A stretch of DNA of 64,000 bases from Locusta migratoria (GCA_026315105.1 CM048751.1:335202649-335266648); one strand, 5' to 3'. Shown: positions 9,766 through 20,989, numbered from the stretch's first letter. A program made the numbers and translations. Notes: generated by a model from the letters alone, not told the origin.

Positions 9766-11082
9766 CGAGGTGCATTCAAGTTCTATGGCCTCCGATTTTT
9801 TTTCTCCGGACTGGAAAGATATAGAAACATTATCATTGTTTTAAGATGAGACCGCGTTCATTGTCAATACGTCCCAGGGATGGCAGCACCGTACGGCAGA
9901 TGGAATTTTACCGACAGCGGCGAGAATGACAACTGTTTTAGATACTTATAATGGCTACGTTTTCCTTACTTGCACAGCGTGCAATCGTTCGTTTTCTGAA
10001 TTTGCGTGGTGTGACACCAATTGAAAATCATCGACAGTTGAAGGAGACATGTGGTGATGGAGTTATGCGTGTGTCGAAAGTGCTTTTGTGGGTGCGACAG
10101 TTTAATGAAGGCAGAACATCGTGCGACAACAAACCGAAAAAACCTCAGGCTCGCACAAGCCGGTCTGACGACATGATCGAGGAAATTGAGAGAATTGTTT
10201 TGGGGGATCGCCGAATGACTGTTGAACAGATCGCCTCCAGAGTTGGCATTTCTGTGGGTTATATGCACACAATCCTGCATGACGACTTGAAAATGCGAAT
10301 AGTTGCATACAGGTGGGTGCCACGAATGCTGACGGACGACAAGGCTGCCCGTGTGGCATGTTGCCAAGCAATGTTGACGCGCAACGACAGCATGAATGGG
10401 ACTTTCTTTTCGTCGGTTGTGACAATGGATGAGACGTGGATGCCATTTTTAAATCCAGAAACAAAGCGCCAGTCAGCTCAATGGAAGCACACAAATTCAC
10501 CGCCACCAAAACTATTTCGGGTAACCGCCAGTGTTGAAAAAATGATGGTGTCCATGTTCTGGGACAGCGAGGGCGTAATCGTTACCCATTGCGTTCCAAA
10601 GGGCACTACGGTAACAGGTGCATCCTACGAAAATGTTTTGAAGAACAAATTCCTTCCTGCACTACAACAAAAACGTCCTGGAAGGGCTGCGCGTGTGCTA
10701 TTTCACCAAGGCAACGCACCCGCACATCGAGCTAATGTTACGCAACAGTATCTTCGTGATAACAACTTTGAAGTGATTCGTCATGCTCCCTACTCACCTG
10801 GCCTGGCTCCTAGTGACTTTTGGCTTTTTCCATCAATGAAAGACACTCCCCGTGGCAGCACATTCACCAGCTGTGCTGCTATTGCCTCAGCGATTTTCCA
10901 GTGGTCAAAAGAGACTTCTAAAGAAGCCTTCGCCGCTGTCATGGAATCATGGCGTCAGCGTTGTGAAAAATATGTACGTCTGCAGGGCGATTACGTCGAG
11001 AAGTGACGCCAGGTTCATCGATTTCGGGTGAGTAGTTAATTAGAAAAAAAAATCGGAGGCCTTCGGACTTGAATGCACCTCG
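9766..11082 (+). mobile_element. full-length mariner transposon
   Basis: Terminal inverted repeats of about 38 bp begin CGAGGTGCATTCAAGT (left) and end ACTTGAATGCACCTCG (right). They continue through GGCCTCCGATTTTTTT. TA dinucleotides at 9764-9765 and 11083-11084 are the expected target duplication. The total of 1317 bp is the standard mariner length. A single ORF fills the interior. It is the best preserved transposon in the window and presumably a recent insertion. The left and right TIRs differ at a few sites. Confidence 0.96.
9951..11006 (+). CDS. mariner transposase, uninterrupted but lacking the second catalytic Asp
   Basis: This 351-codon ORF has the usual mariner transposase length. 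The N-terminal third (about residues 1-120) holds the paired helix-turn-helix DNA-binding region, with LLWVRQFNEGRT at about 45-56 and VEQIASRVGISVGYMHTIL at about 90-108. The linker RWVPRMLT follows. The catalytic domain has MDETW with Asp160, then FHQGNAPAHRA where the canonical second Asp (HQDN/HDN) is Gly254 (codon GGC at 10710-10712). YSPGLAPSDFWLF carries Asp289 at the correct 34-residue spacing. YSPG instead of YSPD is also atypical. The start is the ATG just inside the left TIR/UTR, and the stop TGA is 76 bp before the right end. Cut-and-paste activity through a DD34D triad would not be expected from this copy. DNA binding could persist. Confidence 0.92.
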   Translation: MATFSLLAQRAIVRFLNLRGVTPIENHRQLKETCGDGVMRVSKVLLWVRQFNEGRTSCDNKPKKPQARTSRSDDMIEEIERIVLGDRRMTVEQIASRVGISVGYMHTILHDDLKMRIVAYRWVPRMLTDDKAARVACCQAMLTRNDSMNGTFFSSVVTMDETWMPFLNPETKRQSAQWKHTNSPPPKLFRVTASVEKMMVSMFWDSEGVIVTHCVPKGTTVTGASYENVLKNKFLPALQQKRPGRAARVLFHQGNAPAHRANVTQQYLRDNNFEVIRHAPYSPGLAPSDFWLFPSMKDTPRGSTFTSCAAIASAIFQWSKETSKEAFAAVMESWRQRCEKYVRLQGDYVEK

Positions 11083-11084
11083 TA

Positions 11085-11599
11085 CTATAAAATATGTGTA
11101 TTGTACGATAAACAATACAGTTTTTGGTATATCTCAGAACTTTATTTTATAATGTTAGGTCTTCAATTAGGCAAGGATTTCGCCTGTTGTGTCTGTACTT
11201 TACAGAAGCGATCCACAGAGTGGAGCGTGAAGTGGCTACGACGCAGCCAGCTGCGTGTGTCCTGGAACTGGGACGTGTAGCTCCTGTGACGCTCATTTCG
11301 CGGTTCTCCAGAAGCGGCTTAGCGCGTAGTTCTATCCCTCCCTGCCTGCCCGTTGAAACACGCCTCAGACGAGCTCACCCTCTTTAAAGTTTTACGACCT
11401 CGTAGCCCCAGCTTCTGCTTAGCCGAGTGCCCCATTGCTGTATTCAGTGACTGCTGCTGGCTGGACGGTGAGGCCACTCTATAGTTAATTGCTTCCGGCT
11501 TCACTCTGAGAAATCGTTGCATCTAATTCTGCTATTACCTCTCTATTCAGGATTCTGCTATTAGCTCTCTATTCAGAATTTGTGTATATTTATGTACTA
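11085..11599. other. unassigned
   Basis: This gap has moderate GC content, with short ORFs at 11124-11387 and 11319-11522 that carry no motifs. An imperfect duplicated phrase (TCTGCTATTA...CTCTCTATTCAG) occurs at about 11528-11575. Confidence 0.35.
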
Positions 11600-12584
11600 C
11601 TAGCTTAAACCCGCGCCTCCGCTCGCGTGTTGGTTGGTTATGATAGATAAGCTATCTTTCAGTAGTGTGTTATGAGAAGATGAAATGAAATAAATACCTT
11701 CATTAGAAACAAACATTTTCAATCACTTGATGTAATGCAAGAAACGTGAAATCGATTTTTTTAAAGAGATGTATTAAGATAAATTTCTTTTTTACTGCTT
11801 TAGTTATTTGTTCTTATATTTCCTTATTCGTATACTTATCAATACAGAGAAAGAGCTGAAGACATTGTAGCACGCATAGACCAAAGATATGGCCTGTGGC
11901 ATCACGTTTCGCTGTATGTAACCTCCTTGCTATAGAGTCGCAAACGTCATCGCTGGCCTTTTTTATAATTTCACGATTTCCAACCACCATATCTTCCACT
12001 CTCTTATAGCTATCGGCATGGAAGTGCTATGGTGTGCAACGGGAGACTTCGGACAACAATTACACACAGACCATTCGTTTGCGTTCTGTAGTTTTCGCTG
12101 CAGAGCGAAATATTATCACACAAATACATAGAATTTTATATACACCGATAACTAATCATCCCAATATACTTCACCTTTTTATCATTATCAACCCTCAAGC
12201 ACCAATGCAACCAATAAAACCATTTTCAAAGAGTAAATTTAATTTTCAATGTGTAATTATTGTTCCGCATTTCGCGTTATATTCTTCAAATTACTAAATA
12301 TCTATCATAAAGCTATAAAACCGTGCCTAAAACCTTCCTCAGATATAAATTAGTAACTATACAAATATTTAAGTCTCTGCGTCTTGTCGTTCGGACATGA
12401 TAAGCGTACACTGAACATACATTCACATCAATATATATAGATAAATAGCTATACGATCGCCATAAAACCGTGCCTAAAGCCTTCCCCGGGTAGACATTAG
12501 TAACTGTACAAACTTTTAGCTCTTTATGTCTTGTGGTTCAGACGTGATAAACGTACACCGAACAGACGTTCACATTTATATAGA
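11600..12584 (-). mobile_element. non-autonomous Helitron
   Basis: On the minus strand the element begins A|TCTATATAAATGTGAACGTC at 12584. It ends with a GC-rich hairpin (CGCG AGCGGAG GCGCG region, 11617-11635) followed by GGTTTAAGCTAG|T, with CTAG at 11600-11603. A 5' TC, a 3' hairpin about 10 bases before CTRR, and insertion between A and T are the Helitron hallmarks. No Rep/helicase coding sequence is present. The 5' end is duplicated in tandem (see next entry). Confidence 0.65.
12313..12584 (-). repeat. tandem duplication of the Helitron 5' end
   Basis: A unit of about 147 bp occurs twice (about 12313-12441 and 12460-12584), sharing ATAAAACCGTGCCTAAA, TTAGTAACT and CGTACAC(C/T)GAACA. Each copy ends on the minus strand in A|TCTATATA. 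Two candidate 5' termini therefore exist, at 12441 and 12584. Confidence 0.7.
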
Positions 12585-12641
12585 TTGTTTTAATTGGATA
12601 CCTTGTAACATTTCCTCAGATTTATTTCATTTGTTTCTTAT

Positions 12642-12822
12642 CAGTCCGCGGCGGAGTGGCCGAGCGCACTGAGGCACTATGCTCCGATCCGCGAGGTCGC
12701 TTAGCGTCGTAGGTTCAAATCCTCCCTCGGGCATGTATGTTTATGTTGTCTTTAGTATAAGTTAGTTTATAAGTTTAGGGACTGATGACCCCGCAGTCAG
12801 GTCCCATAAGCTTAACAAACTC
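12642..12822 (+). mobile_element. tRNA-derived SINE
   Basis: Its head GTCCGCGGCGGAGTGGCCGA, box B GGTTCAAATCCTCCC, GGGCATGTATG, ACTGATGACCCCGCAG and TAAGCTTAACAAAC match the 3497-3696 family. The 3' flank is T-rich. No clean target duplication was found. Confidence 0.85.
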
Positions 12823-12989
12823 TTTATTTTTTTTTAATTATTTTTTGTCAATCATTGGTCTGAGTATCCATGGAGTACCAGAGATGGTTAATTGTGAACA
12901 CTGATGGCACAAGCTATTTCTTACACAACTGTCGTCGTTTTTACAGGTGGCAGAACAAAATCAACATGCAGTTAATTTTAGAAGAAAAA

Positions 12990-13390
12990 AAAAACATTTT
13001 GTGCCAACAGCTATACCATCATTTTCTTATATATTAAAAAAATCTACGAATATTAAAGTCACTCAGCCAGACCAAACTACCCTGTCGATTTCCTTCATTT
13101 ACCTTTTTAACCAAAGGTATTCATTCGCAGATCTGTAGTCAAGTACCATAATTAACTTAAGTCTCTCCATCCCTTATTTTGACTCAAACGCGGTATCCTT
13201 CTGTCGTTGCATCTAATTAAGATAGGCAGTTATTTTGATCAGCGGATCAAGCTCTTTCATTTGCGCTTTTAAACACTTGCAGTGATTGATTCTGAAGAAA
13301 ACTATGCGTGAACAGTCAACTTTTCATCCATTTTTCCCAACTTTTTTGTCATTCCAGTAATGATGCGAAGTATTCGCACGGGTCCTCTAG
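12990..13390 (+). mobile_element. Helitron 3' portion, copy 1
   Basis: It ends in a perfect short hairpin (TGCGAA GTA TTCGCA, 13366-13380) followed by CGGGTCCT and CTAG (13387-13390), then T. It is homologous to the adjoining copy 13391-14003 (shared TTTCATT, AAAGGTATTCATYCG, TTTCATTTGTG and GAAGAAA phrases). The 5' end was not located. Confidence 0.55.
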
Positions 13391-14003
13391 TACATGTTAC
13401 AAAAATTTATGAATGCCAAAGTCAGTCTGCCAGGTCGCTCTATCCAGACCATTTCATTCATTTTTGTTCTAAACGAAAGGTATTCATCCGCTGATTTGTC
13501 TTCAACTATCGGAATTCACCTAACTTTTGCCTTCCTTTATTTAACGCGATATCCTACTATCCTTGCTCTGAATAGTTTGATAGGTGTGTTTTACAATATC
13601 TTCCGTTCTAAGAAATCAACGCCGCCCGTTTCGGCCTAAGAACGCTCAGCGAATCATGTTCTTTCATTTGTGATTTAACCACGACCATTGATTGATACTG
13701 AAGAAAGTTATGAGTTCCCATAGCTACGGTTATGCAATTCGTTTAAGCTTCGGAACATTCAGAAGATTCAGATCCATCATTGGTGTATTTAAATACTTAT
13801 ATCAGTTGATTAGGAAGTCCACATTCAACTTGGATTTCGTTTTGTTGAATTTTTCTGTTTCATTTCAGGAACCATATCTACGCTTCTATTTAAAGTACAC
13901 AGTTCCTTTTGCTCTAAGAACATTCTCGGGATCAAGATCATCCTTACTTCCACTTTACGTCGCCGACCACAGACGGTGCGAAGTAATAGCGCGGGTCATC
14001 TAG
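13391..14003 (+). mobile_element. Helitron 3' portion, copy 2, head-to-tail with copy 1
   Basis: It repeats copy 1 at lower identity and ends GTGCGAAGTAATAGCGCGGG TCAT CTAG (14000-14003) followed by T, the same terminus as copy 1. The hairpin is partly decayed. ORFs at 13394-13639 and 13692-14003 show no known domain. Confidence 0.55.
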
Positions 14004-14005
14004 TG

Positions 14006-14124
14006 TTTTATTATTTACGCCCTACCGCTTTCGTCATTGTCTGCCATCTACAGATTCTGAACAATATTAAATCTGCTGTTGATGGCAGAAAGTGTCGAAA
14101 CTCGTAGGGCTTAAATAATATTGT
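14006..14124. repeat. short foldback element
   Basis: About 50 bp (TTATTTACGCCCTACCGCTTTCG ... CTGCCATCTACAGATT, given in parts) reappears inverted at 14072-14121 (CTGTTGATGGCAG ... GTAGGGCTTAAATAA) around a loop of about 15 bp. The mismatches are scattered. It abuts the Helitron CTAG end at 14003. Confidence 0.6.
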
Positions 14125-14382
14125 ACAATTGTTGCTACTTTTTTTTCAAAATACGTAGCGTATGTTGACCACCATTTATATAAACCTTTCTCCATTTAAG
14201 TTTTCTAGAGTGGGCCTCTTTTCCTTTAATACGTTTGGTGTAATTTGCAAAATGAATCTGAGAAAATGTGGATGAAGGAGCATGCTGCTCAGTTTGTGAA
14301 GTCGCATGATACTTAAACCCATTGCGGTTTTAATAACTCTCCATTGTAATTGAAACGTTTCTGCTCGTCGCAGCGCAGGAAT

Positions 14383-14556
14383 GACCATGCGGTTCTAGGC
14401 ACCATGTCCCGAACTGCGAAGTTGCTCCCGACTGAGTTTCGAGTCTTCCCTTTGTCATGGATGCGTGTGTTATCCTTAGGCAAAGATACTTTTAAGTAAT
14501 CTGTGAGTCTAGGAACCGATGACGACAATAGTTTAGTACCATAGTTTTACAAACTT
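14383..14556 (+). mobile_element. diverged tRNA-derived SINE
   Basis: Recognisable parts are GCGGTTCTAGGCACCATGTC near the head, GTTTCGAGTCTTCC as box B, GTCATGGATGCGTGTG, TCCTTAGG, AGTCTAGGAACCGATGAC and TTTTACAAAC. The head differs from the GGCCGAG family, so it may be a second SINE subfamily that shares the 3' body. Confidence 0.6.
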
Positions 14557-14559
14557 TTC

Positions 14560-16357
14560 ATTTTTTCTTCACGGCAAATCCATTCACTTTTGTGACACAT
14601 CACACAATCTGCAACTCGGTTGTTTCCAAATGGATTTGAGCTTCGTACCCATGAAAATGAGGAGGTGTCCTCAGTCATCCATAACCTAATCGGTTATAAA
14701 ATCTACGTGGTGTCTTTCAGCTGTAGCCATCTCAAATATATTATATTTAATACCTTCGTTCTCAATATTACCCGATACTGTTGTGGAAATGTAATTTCAT
14801 CATTACTTTCCTGTTGTCAACTGTGGTTTATGCCAACGAGTACTGCATATAATAGTTTCCACACATATTTCTCGAATAACAAAAGATACCACCTATTAAT
14901 ATCTGTATTGCTAGTGAAGTTTCTGATTGTCTTCATGGCTTTGTCAAAAGTATTAATTTCCGAATCAGCCTTTTATGTCCATTAATATGTGAGAAATGCT
15001 ATAGAATTAAAAGATAAAGATGTACGAAAGCTCGACAAGATGTGAATGATGCTCGTTGAAACTTAATTCCTATTGATTTCTCTCACCACTTGCCATTAGG
15101 TTCCAGTTGGCAATCATGCTACAACTGGCATTACTAAAACACTATCAAAAAAACTGGAAGGTGTAAGCAAATACTAATTACAGCGAAATTACAAGCTACA
15201 CAGATTTAACAATATGAAATTTTTATAATATGCTTACTGCTAAGGGACATAAGTAGAACTACCGTTTCCTTAGAGCATGTATTCAGTCATATTTTACAGT
15301 CGAAAACGACACTTAGCAGTGTAGACACCCTCTGTACGAATCTATCCACGTCTAATGACCTCTTGATGCTCCAAATCCATTGAAGGCGATCGTAGAAGTG
15401 TAGCACCAGAGCAATAATTTCTCTGGATTACACGCTGCACCACTTGCGACCATTAGTAACATTTAACGAAATAACAACGTGATCCTCGAGGTAGGGTGTT
15501 TATGCATTTACAACCTCTCACGTACCAATAAGAGGCTTTCCAAGAGATTACATCTTCCACTCCAGTACAGCAACACATTTGGTGCCACATTTACACGCTT
15601 GTTGAATCCTGTACAACCCGCTTGAAAGAGATTTCGACGCCCATTGGTACAACATAATTTGCTTGCTCGTAGACAGGCTCTGTTAAGTTATTAGTAGTGG
15701 TTCCTCCATGTATAGCAAGGCAAACATTATGGTCACGCTACGCTCAAAGGCGATGTAATCACATCAAATAGGATTCATACTTAACGATGTTGTTAGCGAA
15801 TGATTGATTGTCCAGTGGGTGTCTAACAGTATCAAAGATAGTCAAAAAGCGTCATCAGGCTCTGCGAAGTTTTTTCGACTGCAAATTTTGCCGGAAGCTA
15901 TGCCCAAGGAAACGGCTGAATTTTGTTTGGATTAAGATTAATGGTTGACTTTCTACATTAATTTTATGTTATGGGTTTTGCTTAATACTGGTGTATTGCA
16001 AATAGGCCTCAACATCTTTGAATTAGACTGTCATCTGTCATCTTGCTTACTTGATGAGAATACCAATCGCTGGTACAGTACTTGCACTGGTCGCTCCAGA
16101 GTATTATACACCTCTTCATATCCAAAACGGTACACAGTACCAGATCACTTAAAAAAATTTCGCTATTACTGTCAGTAAGTATCATCGCAATTCACTTCGA
16201 TACTTACACTATCCTTAAATAGTAAAACGAGATGAAGAGATTGTATTACTTTAAAATATATTTAAAATATCTAATTAGGGCAACTAATGAGATTGTCAAA
16301 GTAATTGTTCAACTCTAATTTCGGAGTTTCAACTTATGTAAAAGAAATATGCTTTTA
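14560..16357. other. unassigned
   Basis: No domain or repeat was recognised. The 121-codon ORF at 14620-14985 is rich in hydrophobic residues and Cys, but its codons follow the local AT-rich composition and no gene context is visible. Confidence 0.4.
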
Positions 16358-16359
16358 TA

Positions 16360-17174
16360 CGAGGGTTGGAAATTAGTGACAACTATTCATTCACAACCGA
16401 TACAGAAGCGTAACATGTTTGCACCTGTTACTGTCCAAAGTAGTCACCAGCGTTGCGTAGATTCGTTTTCCAGCGATGGAAAGGCGTAGTATACCGTCAG
16501 CAGAGCCTGGTCTGTGGATGGTGCGAATGGAGCGGTCTACAGCCTGTCGAATCTCTGGAAGAATTCTGAAGCGAATACCACGAAGTGGTTCATTCATCTT
16601 CGGAATCAAAGTCACAAGAACTTAATTCCTGGGAGTACGGTGGATGCTACAGTATTTCCCACTCCCATCGACTGAATAGAGCAGCCACGGTTTGCGCTGT
16701 ATGCGCCCACGCATTGTCGTGCAAAATGATGGGTGTATTGCGCAGAAAGTGTTGCCGCTTCTTTCGCAAGTTTGTCGCAGGTGATGCTCCCAAAACGAAC
16801 AGTAATACTGTGCACTGACGGTCTACCGTGGAGGAACGTAATGCGGTAGTATAACACCATAACAGTCGAACACGAGAATCCCCTTAACATTCACCACACT
16901 GGGGCTCTGGTGCGCGTGATGACATTTGATGACACTGGCGTGGTGTACGACCCCTGCACATTCATCTTAATCCAACTCTGTTTCTGTTTCGAAAACACAG
17001 TTACAGGTGTTTGTTCCCCTCGATTGTGCGCACATTGGTGACGTGGGACAGGCGAATCCATTTGCTTGGAGGTAAGGTAGGTATATCAACAACGTGAGCT
17101 ATTAGCGACAATAATAGAAACCAATGCATATTGTCTCCAAAGCAGTGTTGCCACTACTTGAATTCCAACCTTCG
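16360..17174 (-). pseudogene. internally deleted mariner-like element
   Basis: The inverted ends (CGAGGGTTGGAAATTAGTG and AACTTGAATTCCAACCTTCG-type right end) are bordered by TA at 16358-16359 and 17175-17176. On the minus strand a decayed catalytic region reads ILHDNAWAHTAQTVAALFSR, continues into CDF near 16610, and after a frameshift gives LIPKMNEPLRGIRFR and EIRQAVDRSIRTI. The N-terminal DNA-binding part and first catalytic Asp are missing or unrecognisable. At 815 bp it is a deletion derivative. It is a different subfamily from 9766-11082 and 2664-3360. Confidence 0.85.
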
Positions 17175-17176
17175 TA

Positions 17177-17679
17177 TTTCACGAGTAATTTTATCTCTGA
17201 TTATGTAAATAATCGACCTACCATGTAAAAATAGCTTTAAACATTTCGTAACGTTACAAATTAATTTATGTGTTACGTACTCGTATTTGACTTTGAACAT
17301 GAGAAATTTTCTCTTGAGGCCAAATAACGATAATTATGCTGGTTTTATTGATTTTGTGTTGGAAATACCTACACTAATGTAAAACTTCAAACCATATCAA
17401 AGAAGAGCATGATTACGATCATTTCCCTCTGGTTAAGAAAAATGTTCTCTTTCGTGTAATGTTTATGACGTCATAAATCATAAACTGTGTGTCACACAGT
17501 GGTATAATTTTTCAGGTACTCTCTACGGAATATAAAAATACTGATAGGAATGTTGTCTCCAAAATTGTTGCGGATGGAATTAGCATAAAAAAGTGATATA
17601 TTTCTGGATGAATGGCAAAATTATAGAATGCAATAGACGGTAATCAAATGTTGAAATGAATGTTGACCTGTAGTTCCAA
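17177..17679. other. unassigned
   Basis: AT-rich, with no domain. GACGTCATAAATCATAAACTGTG at about 17466 resembles the GACGTCATAT repeat phrase at about 33049. Confidence 0.3.
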
Positions 17680-17822
17680 ACAGCTGAGGACACCGTAGAG
17701 GAGATTACAAACTACTTCAACTAACCTATAGTAAGGACAACACACACACCCACGCCCGTGGGAAGACTCGAATCTCTGATGCGATTGGTCGCGCGATCCT
17801 TAACGTGGTGCCCCGGAGCGCA
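17680..17822 (-). mobile_element. tRNA-derived SINE, partly decayed
   Basis: Minus-strand features are a tRNA-like head near 17822-17770 with box B-like GATTCGAGTCTTCCC, the CGGGCGTGGGTGTGTG junction, TGTCCTTA and a GTAGTTTGTAAT motif. The 3' tail is degraded. Confidence 0.65.
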
Positions 17823-17894
17823 CGGAAAACGGTTTTCCTTTCATTGAAGTGAAACCACAATATTGTATGTGTTCGACAAGTATATATTTATTTT

Positions 17895-19445
17895 GTTAAC
17901 ACTAGAAGTAGCGGACTGTTCCGTACCCTTAGTAGAACCATGTGGGTAATTTTTCATCCACAGTAGGAAACTATCGGTTTGTTGATATTTGGGTGGTTTC
18001 TTGAATTTCTACACGTTTATATCACATTCACGATGAATCTCAGGCGCAGAGAGAATTATAATTTTGTCTCTAAAATGAATATTACACAGTCAAAAGTAGA
18101 TTTTTTTAGAAATAAATATTATTTTCATTTTACTTCTTACGGAAGAATGTCATACTTTTGTATAAAAAATCATTCAAACAAGTAAGAAAAACGATTGTAC
18201 AATGTTTATCTTTATAAGGAAGACTGAAACAGAGTTAAAACATTCAATTTTTTCAACTAATAATAGCATTTTTACTTTTTCTGACATAAAGTATCTGCCG
18301 AAAATTTATAAAAGAGTCTAAACTGCAACATATATTATTGATTACTGTAGTTAATGGGCAGAATCATAAGAACAAACTATTTCAGTCTATAACTGTAAGT
18401 ATTTTGAAATATTTAGAAACAAATAGTTGACCGTATTGCCCATGCTGAGTTTGGTTGGCCGTTCAGACATTGGCTTTGGCATACATAATTGTTGGACGTG
18501 AAACATACGTTTCGCATCTCATTCCCCTGTTGTTGTTTATAGCAAATAAGATTCAGACAACGCATTCTTTTTCAATATTGCCTAGCAAATGTGCCGAGTG
18601 CTTGCAAGGGTAGACTGTCTCCGTTCTGCGAGTTAGCAAACTCAATCACTGCTCTGATTTCATTATAAAAATACACAAACACTGAAAGTTTTTCTCATCA
18701 TTGTCGTTAACTTGACATCCAGCATGCATGTCATTCAAAATTACACCCATGAAAACAACACCTAAAGAGTCGAGCAAAGAAAGACATACAATATACTGCA
18801 CGCTTACTGGTTAAAAAATTTAGGTACAATTGCACATGCTTACATTGTGTAAGTGGTAAATCATTGTTAGATATTTCAGATTCCGTTTGACGTTTATTTG
18901 ATATGTCTGAATCACTTAAATCAGTCAGCCTCCTCTGCAATTTTCTCTCTGTCAAATTCATTTAGTAGATGAAACATAGATTGTAGAGAATATCGGCATT
19001 CGTAAGACCACATCGTCTTACCATCGTAGCTCCACAGAAAACCGAAAACCACATTGATATAAGGCTTCGTCCGACCAAATTTTTCGTATTTCACGTTCTT
19101 TTTGGCGTAAAGTGTCATGATATACGCCAGCATCTCGTTAATGTCAAGGCACGGCCAGAAATTATTTTGTACATACGCGGCATTGAAGACAGCAAATTCT
19201 TTTAACCTGTGTATGGGTCAATAATGACCCACATGGTACTGCTGCTAAAGAGATAAATTTTTCATACTTCTATGTGTCCTAGATGCATAAAATTTTGGTG
19301 AGTTGTTCAACTCGTGATTAAAAGTCACAAGAGGGTTTGGTTGTATAATGAATATGGTGAAGATCAGGGCACTCAAAACACCCACGTGAGCCATTTTAGA
19401 CCCACGTGGTACTCTTAGCGTTATCCGGTTTTCTACTGACAAGGC
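17895..19445. mobile_element. possible piggyBac-like debris
   Basis: TTAACACTAGAAGTAGCGG at 17895, TTAACCTGTGTATGGGTC at 19202 and GACCCACGTGGTAC at about 19400 resemble piggyBac termini. These have a TTAA target with subterminal TGGGTCA/TGACCCA, here a short palindrome at 19214-19231. A minus-strand ORF at 18731-18961 has an acidic N-terminal style (RRLTDLSDSD), and the one at 18921-19133 has no firm assignment. The orientations of the TTAA motifs do not combine into one neat element, so this could be fragments of more than one copy, or coincidence. Confidence 0.28.
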
Positions 19446-19449
19446 CATA

Positions 19450-20985
19450 TCAGATTTGAACTGGTTTATTTTCAATTAGGTAAAATTAAAAGTTACATTA
19501 TTCCTTCATTGTTATTTTAGGTATTTTCTGCGTTAGATGTTGCATTGTCTCAGAACATATACGTAATTAAAAAACACGGTGTGTTAAACCTTTAATGAAA
19601 AATTGAGTACGACAACAATTTAAATTTTTAAATTCGGTAAATAATGTTGTGACTGTGTGCCAGTTGGGGCAGTTTAATGCTGTGAAACATGAAAAAAGAT
19701 CTTTAACAAATGTTGTATTATATTATATTATTGTTGCTTTGTGTAATAGCTACTGCGAAATATTTGGAAAGGCTGGTATTTTTATATTTCGCAGACAATA
19801 ATCTTCGAACATAGCAACGCCTTTCTGTTTTGTCTTCTTATGACAGAGATCGCACTTACGGTAATCCAGTACTAGCCACAGTATAGAGTGGGCGTGTATA
19901 CGTTGCAGACGGAGAAACTGGTAAATGCAAAATAAAGTCATATTTTAGTTGTCTCTTTGGAATAGACGTAAACTGCTAAATGAATTAAGCGCCATACATC
20001 ATCAACAGGCTGCCTCGAAGTGGTCTTGCAATTATCCAGAGTGCTCTCGTAACAAATGGAGGTAACGCACCTTTGCCGAGACGCCGATTCGTTGTATCAC
20101 TTGCAACGAAAACCTATGAGACTGCTCACGTTAATTAGCTTTGATGTTTCGTACTGCCGACCCAGTGCATCTCAATGGATAATTGCTGACAATACTAGTA
20201 TCCATTTTGTCCCCTGCTCTGGTAAAAAGCAAATTTCTGTCCCTTTCCATGATGCAGTCATGTTTTTCTAACTGGTATCCACGAAGTTGTTATAATTGAC
20301 AAAGGGAAATTTGACACTCTGTTAATAGTGCTTATGAAACATGTAGTACATGTAGTTCTAAACGAACTTCTGATATTCCTCAAAATAAGATAAAAATGGT
20401 TCCATCCATCTTTAGTAAAATCTTGTTGTACTTTATCACTGGTCCTATTCAGCAGCTGAATTTTCCAAACATTTGATGTATAATACAGGAAAGCAGGAAG
20501 TTCAAAATAGCTTGCACATAGAGGAAACAGTCTTGTCGGTAAAGCCAACTGAAAAACCCTCTCACGGCGGACGTATTAAAATTTACCAAATTCTGCATAA
20601 CATCGAATGTTGTGGTATATAATTCTATACGGTTAAAGAAGTCTCAAAACGTATGAGAGAGCGCTAAACAATTACATTTGCGTTTTGAATTCGTTGCGTT
20701 ACGCAAATGTAATTGTTTCTAAATTAATTATGAAACAGTAATATCGTCCAGTGTTGAAATCGAAACCAAGAGAACTGTAATAATGTTTCAGTTTGTCTTT
20801 ACTTGTGTACTTTGCAATTAGTAAGTCACTAGAAAATGGCCTCATGGTTCAGTTTGTTTAATTGAAAAGTATTTCAGCAAGAACCAACAGTGGAATCAAT
20901 AAATATGAGTACTGATAATGATTTCAACGTCGTTCGCTAGAAAACAATGTAGTAACATACCTACCACAGCGCCATCTTTGTGTAA
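19450..20985. other. unassigned, contains one hairpin
   Basis: No gene was recognised in this 1.5 kb. ORFs at 19750-19941, 20056-20271 and 20258-20548 have no motifs. A perfect stem lies at 20666-20718 (separate entry). Confidence 0.4.
20666..20718. repeat. 18-bp perfect inverted repeat
   Basis: AAACAATTACATTTGCGT (20666-20683) is exactly inverted at 20701-20718, with a 17-nt spacer. It may be the remnant of a short TIR element or a stem-loop. Confidence 0.8.
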
Positions 20986-20989
20986 CCTT

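Noticed and set aside
9966..10509. Minus-strand ORFs of 133 and 135 codons
   Set aside because: They are antisense shadows of the mariner transposase ORF.
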